A program made the position numbers and the translations under genes. The notes below the pieces were generated by a model. That model searched no databases and was not told the DNA's origin. It saw nothing but the letters and a program-made list of their open reading frames with translations. Shown one piece after another: positions 51,426 to 58,917 of a DNA stretch of 64,000 nt. The first letter of the stretch is position 1. Each line of letters opens with the position of its first letter. This DNA comes from Blastococcus xanthinilyticus (lineage in GTDB: Bacteria; Actinomycetota; Actinomycetes; Mycobacteriales; Geodermatophilaceae), in the NCBI RefSeq assembly GCF_008124835.1, contig NZ_VNHW01000007.1, positions 18,172 through 82,171 on the forward strand, in the 5' to 3' direction.

Positions 51426-53365
51426 GCGCGCCGACGCGGCAGAAGGCGCTGCCCCAGAGGATTCGCAAGAGCACTGCTGCGCCGAGCATGACGGTCGAGA
51501 AGTTCCGCGCTCGTCTGGCCGAACTCGGCGGGCAGGAGTGGCCGGATGAGCCGCTGGACCACGAAGGCGAGGTGTGGCGCAGCAGCGGTCCTGAGAGCCA
51601 CCTGCCCCAGTTCACCGACAAGCACGTCGAGTGGGTCATTGCCTTCATCGAGAAGACGGGGCTGCCCGCGTTCTTCAACGACAAGATCAACGCGGGGAAG
51701 AAGAAGGCTGGTCGTCCGGGCCGGGTCTCAATCCTCGGCGTCCTGGTCGCGCTGTGGCTCTGCGCCGAGACCGGCCGGGGCATGCTCGCGCTGCACATGC
51801 GCGACGTGCTGTTCCACCAGATCAGCCCGGCCATGCAGGACAAGATCGGTATCCGCGCGGACGCCGTGCCCAGCGCCCCGGACAAGCGCCTCGCCTACGA
51901 CCTCAGCAGCGTTGCGTGCGTCAGCCGCCGGTTCCGGCTGATGCTCAGCCACATCGACCCCTCGCCGCTGCCCAAGAACCGGCGGATGGCCTGGGAGGAC
52001 CTCGACCGCCTCAAGCGCGACCTCGCGGTCGACGACATGGAACGCCTTCAGGCAAGCCTCGACTGGGTCTGCAACCAGATGCTCGAAGCCGCCTGGCGCA
52101 CCCTGCCCCGCGCGGTCCGCCGCCAGTACCGGGGTAACGCCTGCATCGACGCAACGCCCATGAAGGTCGGCGTCCGCTCCTACAACGCCACCGTCTGCGC
52201 GTCGGACCCCGACGCTGGCATCTACGTCCGCGACGGTGACCACGCCGACCCGTCCGACAAGGACCAGCCCGCCGTCAAGGGCAAGGCCAAGCGGTTCCAG
52301 CGCAAGAACTCGGTCCGCTTCTTCGCCTACGACGTGCACCTCATCGTGGCCGCCGACACGCGGCCCGGCGTCAAGCAGCACCTCCCGTCCGTGCCACTGG
52401 CGATGACCGTCACCCGCCCCGGCGAGGACCCCGCCGGGTCCGCGCGCCGGATGTTCGCCTCCGCTGAGCAGCGGAACCACCCCACCGGCTACCTGTCCGG
52501 CGACGCCCTCTACAGCAACCAGAACGAGGCCGAGTACCAGATCCCCGCGCTAGCGGCCGGACGCAAGGTCGTCATGACCTACACCGACGCTCAACTCGGC
52601 AATCAGGGCAGTCACGCCTCCGGCGCCCACCTGATCGAGGGCTGGTACTACTGCCCCTCCATGCCCGCCGACCTGGTCAACGCCACCGTCGACTACCGCG
52701 CCGACAGGATCGATCACGCGACCTGGCAGCAGCGCATCACCGAGCGGCAGCACTACCGGATGCGCCGGGCGGAGAAGGTGAACGCGCGCGGGTACGAGCG
52801 GTACCGCTGCCCCGCCGCAGGCGCCAACCCCATCGCCGTCTGCCCGTTCAAGGAACGGTCGGAGAACGAGCGCGCCACCCGCCAGGCCGACCAAACGACC
52901 GTCGATGCCCGCATCGAGATCGATCCCAGCAACGTCCCCACCGACGACAACGGGGTCCGCCCGCAGGTCTGCCGCCAGGAGACCGTCAGCATCCACGTCA
53001 CCGACGACGCCAAGTTCCGGCAGAGCCTCCAGTACGGCACCGAGGAGCACTACTCGCTCTACAACCTCATGCGGCAGTCACAGGAAGGCGAGCACGGGCG
53101 CGCCAAGGACGAGGCGTACCAGGGCCTCGGCTCCCCCAGCCGCCGCCGCATGCGCGGACGTGCCGTCCAGAGCCTCTTCGCCGCCTTCCTGCTGGCCGCC
53201 GCCAGCGTCCGCAAGATCGACACGTTCCTCAAGAAGGCGAAGGAACCCGACGGACCCGGCGGCGCCATCTTCGTCTTGAAGCGCAGCCCTGGCCTGCGCA
53301 AGAACACCTGGCATCCCGACCTACCAGACAGCCCCGATCCGCCGGAACTCGCGCCAGCCGCGTAA
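51422..53365 (+). CDS. DDE-type transposase-like protein
   Basis: A 647-residue protein, long for an insertion-sequence transposase. An N-terminal basic region and helix-rich part (about 1-235) precede a probable RNase H-fold core: Asp243 in CIDATPMKV, Asp361 in YLSGDALYS, and Glu555 or Glu557 in QSQEGEHGRAKDEAYQGLG. Between D361 and the Glu lies a 190-residue insertion with cysteines (YRCPAAGANPIAVCPFKE), as in IS1182-like transposases. A basic helical C-terminus follows. Codons are GC-rich and the frame is intact, so the gene is maintained. It overlaps the recombinase-like gene (GTGA), so the two are made together. No terminal inverted repeats were found around it. Confidence 0.75.
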   Translation: MSAPTRQKALPQRIRKSTAAPSMTVEKFRARLAELGGQEWPDEPLDHEGEVWRSSGPESHLPQFTDKHVEWVIAFIEKTGLPAFFNDKINAGKKKAGRPGRVSILGVLVALWLCAETGRGMLALHMRDVLFHQISPAMQDKIGIRADAVPSAPDKRLAYDLSSVACVSRRFRLMLSHIDPSPLPKNRRMAWEDLDRLKRDLAVDDMERLQASLDWVCNQMLEAAWRTLPRAVRRQYRGNACIDATPMKVGVRSYNATVCASDPDAGIYVRDGDHADPSDKDQPAVKGKAKRFQRKNSVRFFAYDVHLIVAADTRPGVKQHLPSVPLAMTVTRPGEDPAGSARRMFASAEQRNHPTGYLSGDALYSNQNEAEYQIPALAAGRKVVMTYTDAQLGNQGSHASGAHLIEGWYYCPSMPADLVNATVDYRADRIDHATWQQRITERQHYRMRRAEKVNARGYERYRCPAAGANPIAVCPFKERSENERATRQADQTTVDARIEIDPSNVPTDDNGVRPQVCRQETVSIHVTDDAKFRQSLQYGTEEHYSLYNLMRQSQEGEHGRAKDEAYQGLGSPSRRRMRGRAVQSLFAAFLLAAASVRKIDTFLKKAKEPDGPGGAIFVLKRSPGLRKNTWHPDLPDSPDPPELAPAA

Positions 53366-53405
53366 GCGCGGCAGCAGCGATAAACAACTGAAGATCATTG
53401 CCCTC

Positions 53406-53434
53406 AGCCGGTCCACGCTCCTAGTGGATCGGCT
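53406..53434. terminator. hairpin after the transposase gene
   Basis: 11-bp stem (53406-53416 with 53424-53434) with one G-U pair and a 7-base loop, 40 bases after the transposase stop and directly after the right direct repeat. Likely transcription terminator. Confidence 0.55.
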
Positions 53435-53557
53435 AGGGGTGCGTCCGGCGGGCGCGACCGCCTCATAGGAACGGCTCCGCGTCGGGCCGCGACAGCGGTT
53501 GAAGCGCTCCCAACCGGACCTGCGGCTTCACCGCCGGACCGGCTTCGGCAAAGAAAA

Positions 53558-53620
53558 GGGCCACCGGCGGAAGTCCTACCGACTTTCGTCGGCGTTTGGA
53601 CGGACTTCCGTCGGTGGCCC
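53558..53620. repeat. 19-bp inverted repeat with nested hairpin at the right island margin
   Basis: Arms 53558-53576 and 53602-53620 match with one G-T position. Inside is CCGAC-TTTC-GTCGG (53579-53592). The outer arms begin GGGCCACCG, like the palindrome at 46188-46217. It abuts the 3' end of tRNA-Ser and may act as its terminator. Confidence 0.7.
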
Positions 53621-53625
53621 GCTGG

Positions 53626-53710
53626 CGGTGGCGGTGGGATTTGAACCCACGGAGGCTTGCACCTCACACGCTTTCGAGGCGTGCTCCTTCGGCCGCTCGG
53701 ACACGCCACC
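53626..53710 (-). tRNA. tRNA-Ser (anticodon CGA)
   Basis: An 85-base class II tRNA. The acceptor pairs GGTGGCG with CGCCACC, discriminator G. The anticodon loop CTCGAAA gives anticodon CGA. A long variable arm is present and the T-arm is GGGTTCAAATCCC. CCA is not encoded. The 3' end points toward the accessory island, and tadA starts the neighbouring core segment. Confidence 0.96.
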
Positions 53711-53720
53711 GCCGAAGAGA

Positions 53721-54185
53721 CTACAGGCCCCGCTGACGGCGGAAGAAGGCACGTAGCAGCGCGCCGCACTCCTCTGCGCGGACCCCGCCGGTCACCTGCG
53801 GCCGGTGGTTGAGCCGGCGGTCGCGGACGACGTCCCACAGCGAGCCGGCGGCGCCGGCCTTCGGGTCGTCGGCGCCGTAGACGACGTGCTCCACCCGGGA
53901 CAGCACACTGGCCCCCGCGCACATCGTGCAGGGCTCCAGCGTGACCACGAGGGTGCATCCGGACAGCCGCCAGCCGTCCCCGTGCGCCTGCGCGGCCGCG
54001 CGCAGCGCCAGCACCTCGGCGTGCGCGGTCGGATCGCCGCGCTTCTCCCGCTCGTTGGCCGCCTCGGCCAGCACCGCGCCGTCCGGCCCCAGGACGACGG
54101 CGCCGATCGGGGTGTCCCCCCACTCCTCCGCCGCGGCCGCCAGCTCCAGGGCGCGGCCCATCGCGGCGTCGAGATCGGCGGTCAC
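53721..54185 (-). CDS. tadA: tRNA-specific adenosine deaminase
   Basis: A 154-residue zinc deaminase that converts A34 of tRNA-Arg(ACG) to inosine. Zinc and catalytic residues are His55 and Glu57 in HAE and Cys86/Cys89 in PCTMC. ANEREKRGDPTAHAEVLALR and SRVEHVVYGADDPKAGA are family hallmarks. GTG 54185 is preferred because the ATG 32 codons upstream would read through the palindrome at 54204-54239. It is next to tRNA-Ser and near a TadA-associated gene, the usual actinobacterial context. Confidence 0.95.
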   Translation of the reverse strand: MTADLDAAMGRALELAAAAEEWGDTPIGAVVLGPDGAVLAEAANEREKRGDPTAHAEVLALRAAAQAHGDGWRLSGCTLVVTLEPCTMCAGASVLSRVEHVVYGADDPKAGAAGSLWDVVRDRRLNHRPQVTGGVRAEECGALLRAFFRRQRGL

Positions 54186-54203
54186 CGGGGTGTTCTCTGC
54201 ACA

Positions 54204-54239
54204 GTCGGACTCTGCTTCGCCGTGGAAGCAGAGTCCGAC
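54204..54239. repeat. intergenic hairpin, AGTCGG(T/A)CTCTGC family, copy 3
   Basis: Perfect 15-bp inverted repeat (54204-54218 with 54225-54239), 6-base loop, between the HAD gene end and tadA. The arm GTCGGACTCTGC differs from the copies near 11.5 kb by one base in the core. Confidence 0.7.
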
Positions 54240-54267
54240 CTTCCGGGGAGCAGGTCCTGTCCTCGGC

Positions 54268-54915
54268 TCACGCGGCGGCATCCAGGGGGAAGCCCACCAG
54301 CTCCGACAGCTCGGCCAGCGCCACGGCCGGGTCCACCACCTTGATGGTCGCGAAGCCGAGCGCCCGCGCCGGCTTGAGGTTGATGCCGAGGTCGTCGAGG
54401 TAGGCGCAGTCGGTCGCCTCGACCCGGCGGCCCACGGCCTCGGAGAGCCGGTCGAGCGCCCGCCGGTAGATCTCCGGCTCCGGCTTCCGCACGCCCTCGA
54501 CCGACGACTCGACGATCGCGTCGAACAGGCCGAGCAGGTCGCCGAGCGCGCCGGTCCGCTCCATCGGCGCCACGTTGTTCGACAGCAGGCCCACGGGCAG
54601 CCCCGCCTCGCGCAACCGGCGCACCGCCGCGACCATGGCCGGGCGCAGCTCGCCCCGCAGCCCGGCGAGCACCCGGGACGCGTCGATCCGGTGGCCGGCC
54701 GCCGCGGCCTCGGCCTCGAACGCCGCGGAGAACCCGGCGACGTCGAGCTCGTTGCGCTCGTACCGGGCCCACGCGTTGGTGTCGGGGTCGGTCGAGTTCA
54801 GCTGCCGGATGAGGCCCTCGGGCAGGCCGGCCCCGCGCTCGTAGGCGGCGAAGGCGCGCATCGGGCTCTCGGTGATCACCCCGCCCAGGTCGAACACCAC
54901 CGCCGACACCGTCAC
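54268..54915 (-). CDS. HAD-superfamily phosphatase (subfamily IA)
   Basis: A 215-residue HAD hydrolase. Motif I is VFDLGGVITESP, where the second Asp is replaced by Gly-Gly as in epoxide-hydrolase-type HADs. Motif II is LLSNN, motif III lysine lies in VRKPEPEIYRRAL, and motif IV is YLDDLGINL. The cap (about 20-90) is helical. The missing second aspartate of DxD suggests weak or no phosphatase activity. Start GTG 54915 overlaps the stop of the upstream gene (GTGA). The substrate is unknown. Confidence 0.88.
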   Translation of the reverse strand: MTVSAVVFDLGGVITESPMRAFAAYERGAGLPEGLIRQLNSTDPDTNAWARYERNELDVAGFSAAFEAEAAAAGHRIDASRVLAGLRGELRPAMVAAVRRLREAGLPVGLLSNNVAPMERTGALGDLLGLFDAIVESSVEGVRKPEPEIYRRALDRLSEAVGRRVEATDCAYLDDLGINLKPARALGFATIKVVDPAVALAELSELVGFPLDAAA

Positions 54916-55415
54916 GGCGCCACCGCCGCGGCCAGCTCGTCGGCGAAGCCCAGCCGGGTGGCGATCCGGGCCACCATCTCGGTCGCCCACAGGTCGTCAG
55001 CGGTCACGATCGGTCGCAGCTCCTCGGCGGGCAGCCCGTCGTCGGCGAAGATGTCCAGGTCGCCGCCGGGCCAGCCGGTCTCGTCGTCGTCGAAGGCGCC
55101 CTCGGTGTCGACGCCGATGCCGTAGCGCTCCACCACCTCGGCGGCCAGCACCCACTCCAGCATGGTGGCGTCGGAGATCAGCGCCCGCACCATGCCCCCG
55201 GGACCGTGCCGCAGCGCCACGAAGTACAGCCGCGAGTCGACGACGAGCACGACCGGCGGCGGCCAGCCCCCCGCGCCGGGCTCCCCCAGCGCGCGCTCGA
55301 GCACCGGCAGCTCGTCACCGGCGTCGGCGGCCAGCAGGTCCACCTTCCACCGCTGGCCGGCGCGGGCCACCCGCACCGCGAAGCTGCCCGGGCCCTCCGG
55401 TCCGGCGGCGGTCAT
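54912..55415 (-). CDS. putative tRNA adenosine deaminase-associated protein
   Basis: A 167-residue soluble, acidic protein. The pattern FAVRVARAGQRWKVDLLAAD, VLVVDSRLYFVALRHGPGG and the acidic block FDDDETGWPGGDLDIFADDG corresponds to an actinobacterial family always found near tadA and named after that linkage. The biochemical role is unknown. Start ATG 55415 and stop both lie in 4-base overlaps, so it is tightly coupled to the O-methyltransferase and HAD genes. Confidence 0.85.
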   Translation of the reverse strand: MTAAGPEGPGSFAVRVARAGQRWKVDLLAADAGDELPVLERALGEPGAGGWPPPVVLVVDSRLYFVALRHGPGGMVRALISDATMLEWVLAAEVVERYGIGVDTEGAFDDDETGWPGGDLDIFADDGLPAEELRPIVTADDLWATEMVARIATRLGFADELAAAVAP

Positions 55416-56074
55416 CGCTTGCGCAGCACGGTCAGGCCGTCGGCGATGGGCAGCAGCACCGTCTCCCACCGCGGATCGGCGGCCAGCGCGGCGTTGAGCT
55501 CGGCCAGTGCCCGGGCGTCGTCGTCCCGCGGATCGAGCACCCGGCCCTCCCGCAGCGTGTTGTCCAGCAGCACCACCCCGTTGGCGGTCATCCGCGGGTG
55601 CAGCTCGGCCACGTAGGCGGCGTAGCCGGTCTTGTCCGCGTCGACGAACGCCAGGTCGAAGGTCTCCTCCGCCGGCAGCGCGCGCAGTGACGCCAGCGCC
55701 TCGCCGAGGCGCAGCTCGATCCGCCCCGCGACCCCGGCGCGCTCCCAGTGCCGCCGGGCGACCGCCGTCCACTCCTCGCTGCGGTCCAGGCAGAGCAGCG
55801 AGCCGCCCTCCGGCAGCCCCTGCGCGATGCAGAGCGCGGAGAAGCCGGTGAACGTGCCGATCTCGATGGCCGTGCGGGCTCCCACGGCGGTCGTCAGCAG
55901 CCGCATGAGCACGCCCTGCTCAGGGGCGATCTGCATCGTGGCCGACGCCTCGCCGCGCTCGGCCATCTCCGCCGTCTCGCGGATCAGGTCGGCCATCACC
56001 TCGTCGACCGGGTCGGACGCGGCGCGGACGTACTCCGCGAGCTCCGGGGTGAGCAGGAACGAGCGGGGCGTCAT
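55412..56074 (-). CDS. O-methyltransferase (caffeoyl-CoA OMT-like)
   Basis: A 220-residue SAM methyltransferase of the cation-dependent OMT3 group. Motif I is AIEIGTFTGFSALCIAQGLP, then LLCLDRSEEW, FDLAFVDADKTGYAAYVAEL (the metal-binding DAD region) and GVVLLDNTLREGRVLDP. Substrates are usually catechol-like or CoA-linked phenolics, not predictable here. The start is ATG 56074. The gene is divergent from tyrA with only about 50 bases between, so the two promoters overlap. Confidence 0.92.
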   Translation of the reverse strand: MTPRSFLLTPELAEYVRAASDPVDEVMADLIRETAEMAERGEASATMQIAPEQGVLMRLLTTAVGARTAIEIGTFTGFSALCIAQGLPEGGSLLCLDRSEEWTAVARRHWERAGVAGRIELRLGEALASLRALPAEETFDLAFVDADKTGYAAYVAELHPRMTANGVVLLDNTLREGRVLDPRDDDARALAELNAALAADPRWETVLLPIADGLTVLRKR

Positions 56075-56111
56075 GGCGCGTGGGGCGGCAGGAGCGGGCA
56101 GGTCGGCGTCA

Positions 56112-56117
56112 TAGCCT
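56112..56117 (+). promoter_or_regulatory. -10 element (TAGCCT) of tyrA
   Basis: TANNNT exactly six bases before ATG 56124, no Shine-Dalgarno between. Leaderless start inferred. Confidence 0.5.
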
Positions 56118-56123
56118 CTGATC

Positions 56124-57080
56124 ATGGCCGATGCCGCAGGTCCCCGGGACACCTCCGCCGGTGCGCCGGCCTTCCCGGTGCCGACGATGCCCGCTCCCCC
56201 GGTCGGCGTGGTGGGGCTCGGGCAGCTGGGTGGGTCGCTCGCCGCGGCGCTGGCCGCCGGCGGCCGCGAGGTGTCCGGCTGGGACGTCGATCCGGCCGCC
56301 CGGGACGCCGCCGCCGCGCGGGGCGTGCGGATCACCCGCGAGCTCACCGGCGTCGTCGTCCTCGCCGTGCCGCTGCCGGCCATGGCGACGGCGCTGGACG
56401 GGCTGTCGGTCGACCCCGACGCCACCGTCACCGACCTCGGCTCGGTCAAGGTGCCGGTGCTCGAGGCGCTCACCGGCGCGTTCGGGAGCCGCGTCGTCGG
56501 TGGCCACCCGATGTGCGGCACGGAGCGGTCGGGGCACGCCGCCACCGATCCGCACCTCTTCACCGGCGCGCGCTGGGCGCTCTGCCTGGAGCCCGGCACG
56601 GAGCTGCCGCGCTGGCTCCGCGTGGCCGAGGTGGCGCTGGCCGTGGGCGCCGAGGTGGTGCCGGTGACCGCCGCGGAGCACGACGACGCGGTCGCCGCGA
56701 TCAGCCACGTCCCGCACCTGCTGGCTGCGGCGCTGGCCGCCGCGGCCGACGACGCCGGGCCGCTCGCCCTCGCGCTGGCCGCCGGCAGCTTCCGCGACGG
56801 CACCCGGGTCATGGGCAGCGATCCGGCGTTCGTGACCGCGATGGTCGAGGGCAACGCCGGGCCGACCGCCGCCGCCCTGGCCCGGGTGCGCGCGCAGCTC
56901 GACCGCCCCTGGCCCGACCTGGTCACCGCCGGCTCCGCGGTGGCCCGCCGGCCGACCGGACGGCGCACGGTGCGCGTGCCGCTGGATCGCGCCGCGCTGC
57001 TGGCGCTCGGCCGCGCCGGCGGGGCGGTGCATCGGCGGCTGGCGGCGTTCGTCGAGGGCTGGGTGCCCGGACCCGGCTGA
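56124..57080 (+). CDS. tyrA: prephenate dehydrogenase
   Basis: Converts prephenate to 4-hydroxyphenylpyruvate with NAD(P)+ for tyrosine synthesis; 318 residues. The Rossmann motif GLGQLGGSLA is at residues 31-40, NAD-ribose region GWDVDPAARDAA, and the conserved VTDLGSVKVPVLEAL, GGHPMCGTERSG (substrate histidine) and EHDDAVAAISHVPHLLAAAL follow. No ACT or chorismate-mutase domain is fused. ATG 56124 is supported by the -10 hexamer. It is followed by DUF2630 in the same direction. Confidence 0.94.
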   Translation: MADAAGPRDTSAGAPAFPVPTMPAPPVGVVGLGQLGGSLAAALAAGGREVSGWDVDPAARDAAAARGVRITRELTGVVVLAVPLPAMATALDGLSVDPDATVTDLGSVKVPVLEALTGAFGSRVVGGHPMCGTERSGHAATDPHLFTGARWALCLEPGTELPRWLRVAEVALAVGAEVVPVTAAEHDDAVAAISHVPHLLAAALAAAADDAGPLALALAAGSFRDGTRVMGSDPAFVTAMVEGNAGPTAAALARVRAQLDRPWPDLVTAGSAVARRPTGRRTVRVPLDRAALLALGRAGGAVHRRLAAFVEGWVPGPG

Positions 57081-57136
57081 CCCGGGCGGCGGCAGGGCGC
57101 GGTTTCGGGCCCGCCTCCCCGGGCACGGAGCACGGC

Positions 57137-57370
57137 ATGGACGAGGACGACATCCTGAAGCGCATCCACAGCCTGGTGGACGAGGAGCACGCGCTGCGCG
57201 ACAGCAGCGAGCACACCGACGAGACCCGGGCCCGCATGAGCAAGGTCGAGGCCGACCTCGACCAGTGCTGGGACCTGCTCCGGCAGCGCCGGGCCAAGCG
57301 CCAGTACGACGAGGACCCCGACGAGGCCCAGCCGCGCCCCGAGCAGACGGTCGAGACCTACCTCCAGTAG
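57137..57370 (+). CDS. DUF2630 family protein
   Basis: A 77-residue acidic protein with the family pattern DILKRIHSLVDEEHALRDSS and VEADLDQCWDLLRQRRAKRQ. DUF2630 proteins are short helical hairpins found in actinobacteria and of unknown function. The C-terminus is Glu/Asp/Pro-rich. It lies 56 bases after tyrA and convergent to the PucR gene. Confidence 0.88.
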   Translation: MDEDDILKRIHSLVDEEHALRDSSEHTDETRARMSKVEADLDQCWDLLRQRRAKRQYDEDPDEAQPRPEQTVETYLQ

Positions 57371-57385
57371 CGGGCGGGCCGGTCG

Positions 57386-58606
57386 CTAGGCGGAGCGGCG
57401 GACCGGCTCCCCCCGCTCGGTGCCCAGCAGGGCCAGCTGCCACAGCAGCCGGGAGCGGGGGTCGGTCAGCTTCCGCCCGGTCACCGACTCGATCCGCCGC
57501 AGCCGGTGCATCACGGTGTTCCGGTGGCAGTACAGGGCGTCGGCCGCGCGGGTCGGCGACCCGTCGGCGGCGAGGAAGGCCGCCAGCGTGTCCAGCAGCA
57601 CCTCCCGCTCGTCGCCCGGCAGCTCCAGCAGACCGCCGAGCGACTGCCCGACCAGCCGCGAGGAGATCTCCGGCGAGTTGCTGAGCAGCGCCTCGGGCAG
57701 CCGCTCGTCGATGCTGACCACCTGGGCGGCGCCCGCAGGCAGCGTCCGCACCGCCGTCTCGGCCAGCCGGTAGGCCGCGCCCACCCCGGCCGCGCCGTCC
57801 ACCACGTCGGACACCCCCACCGGCCCCCGCGCCGCGCTCCGCAGCACGGCGAGCACGTCGGCGGTGCGGCTGGCACCCAGCACGACCACGGCGACCCGGG
57901 CATCACCCCGGTTGCCCCACACCGACCGGAGCCCCCGCTTGAGCAGCACCTCGGCGGGGGTGGCCAGCGCCGGGCCGCCGTCCGGCCCGGGCAACGCGAC
58001 GACGGCCATCAGCCGCCCGTCGAGCGGCATGCCGAGCAGGTCGGCGGCGGTGCGCACGAACGCCGGGTCGCTGCCGCGTCCCTCCAGCAGGCCGTCCAGC
58101 ACCTGCTGCCGGGCGCGGGCGTCCACGCCGTCCAGCCGGCGCTGCTCCTCGCGGTACCCCTCGGCCAGGGCGCCGCACTCGGCGTCGTTGGTCCGCCACA
58201 CCGCGCCGGCCACCTCGAGCAGGAGCGTGTCGTTCTGCCCGGTGGCGTCCCGCGACACCGCCAGCAGCGTCTCCCAGGTGACCTGCCCACCGAGCCGGTA
58301 GGCGCGCAGCACCGCTTCCAGCGGCAGCCCCTGCGCGGCCCGCCGGCGGCCCACGGCGCGCGCCGAGGCCAGGTGCGGGATGCCGTTGCCGCCGGCCGCG
58401 GCCATGAGCGACCGGAGCCCGCCGGCCAGGTTCGTCCGCGTGGAGGCCCGCAGGTCCTGCTCCGACTCCTCGACGAGCTCGCGGTACGCGGGCTCGGTGC
58501 GGACGAGCACGTCGACCATGCGATCGGTCATCGCGTCGACCTGGTCGAGCAGCCGGGGGGCCAGCTGCGCGAGCCGCGTCGCCACCTCCGGGCGGAAGGG
58601 CTGCAC
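57386..58606 (-). CDS. PucR/CdaR-type transcriptional regulator
   Basis: A 406-residue regulator. Its N-terminal helical region (RsbRD-like; LAQLAPRLLDQVDAMTDRMV, SLMAAAGGNGIPHLASARAV) may sense a signal. A GGDEF-like central domain covers about 180-300, and a C-terminal PucR HTH about 345-400 (AAFLAADGSPTRAADALYCHRNTVMHRL). Such regulators control nutrient use. It is divergent from the liv operon across 311 bp holding two near-identical 47-bp repeats, so the liv genes are its likely target. AGGAGGTGA lies just before GTG 58606. Confidence 0.9.
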   Translation of the reverse strand: MQPFRPEVATRLAQLAPRLLDQVDAMTDRMVDVLVRTEPAYRELVEESEQDLRASTRTNLAGGLRSLMAAAGGNGIPHLASARAVGRRRAAQGLPLEAVLRAYRLGGQVTWETLLAVSRDATGQNDTLLLEVAGAVWRTNDAECGALAEGYREEQRRLDGVDARARQQVLDGLLEGRGSDPAFVRTAADLLGMPLDGRLMAVVALPGPDGGPALATPAEVLLKRGLRSVWGNRGDARVAVVVLGASRTADVLAVLRSAARGPVGVSDVVDGAAGVGAAYRLAETAVRTLPAGAAQVVSIDERLPEALLSNSPEISSRLVGQSLGGLLELPGDEREVLLDTLAAFLAADGSPTRAADALYCHRNTVMHRLRRIESVTGRKLTDPRSRLLWQLALLGTERGEPVRRSA

Positions 58607-58633
58607 TCGGTCACCTCCTCGGACACACCGCTG

Positions 58634-58680
58634 ACAGCACAACACGACGACCCGACGACTGTGCGTTCAGCCCATTGTGA
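58634..58680. repeat. operator-like 47-bp repeat, copy 1
   Basis: Starts ACAGCACAAC and ends CAGCCCATTGTGA, with CTGTGCG in between. The two outer blocks are conserved in copy 2, the middle 15 bases are not, as expected for two half-sites bound by a multimer. CACAA and TTGTG form an imperfect dyad. Confidence 0.65.
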
Positions 58681-58773
58681 GTGCGCGCACAGCACGGCAG
58701 GGTCGGCGCCATCCAGTCGTGACCCAATCGACGCCCGCCGGGGCCACCAGCCGCGGCCGGCCAGGTGCGACGC

Positions 58774-58820
58774 ACAGCACAACCTGACCCGGGCATCGCT
58801 GTGCGGTCAGCCCATTGTGA
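58774..58820. repeat. operator-like 47-bp repeat, copy 2
   Basis: Same outer blocks as copy 1 (ACAGCACAAC, then CTGTGCG and CAGCCCATTGTGA with one change), identical internal spacing. It lies about 100 bp upstream of livG. Confidence 0.65.
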
Positions 58821-58917
58821 CCGGGGACACCGGCAGGCACTCTCAGCGGGACGTACTCCGAACCAGACCGCCGCCGTCCGGAATTCCGGCCGGCGGCCTC
58901 GCCGACGCAGAGGAGCA

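Larger units (their letters stand above)
46294..53403. mobile_element. putative genomic island at tRNA-Ser(CGA)
   Basis: About 7.1 kb of visibly lower GC, less G/C-biased codon use and unknown genes, inserted between a core methyltransferase and tRNA-Ser(CGA). The tRNA 3' end faces the island. A short imperfect direct repeat (AAGATCATTACCC at 46294-46306, AAGATCATTGCCC at 53391-53403) marks both proposed ends. Cargo is a small unknown gene, a CHAT protease operon, and a recombinase-like/DDE gene pair. A copy of the tRNA 3' end was not found at the left side, so classical tRNA integration is not proven. Confidence 0.5.
58607..58917. promoter_or_regulatory. divergent regulatory region between pucR and livG
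   Basis: 311 bp with no gene. Two 47-bp repeats (58634-58680 and 58774-58820) are spaced exactly 140 bp apart. It should hold both divergent promoters. The AGAGGAG at 58909-58915 is the livG ribosome site. Confidence 0.65.

Noticed and set aside
50300..53420. Terminal inverted repeats of a classical insertion sequence around the DDE gene
   Set aside because: No matching inverted ends or target duplication were seen close to the two genes; the hairpin at 53406-53434 is a self-contained stem.
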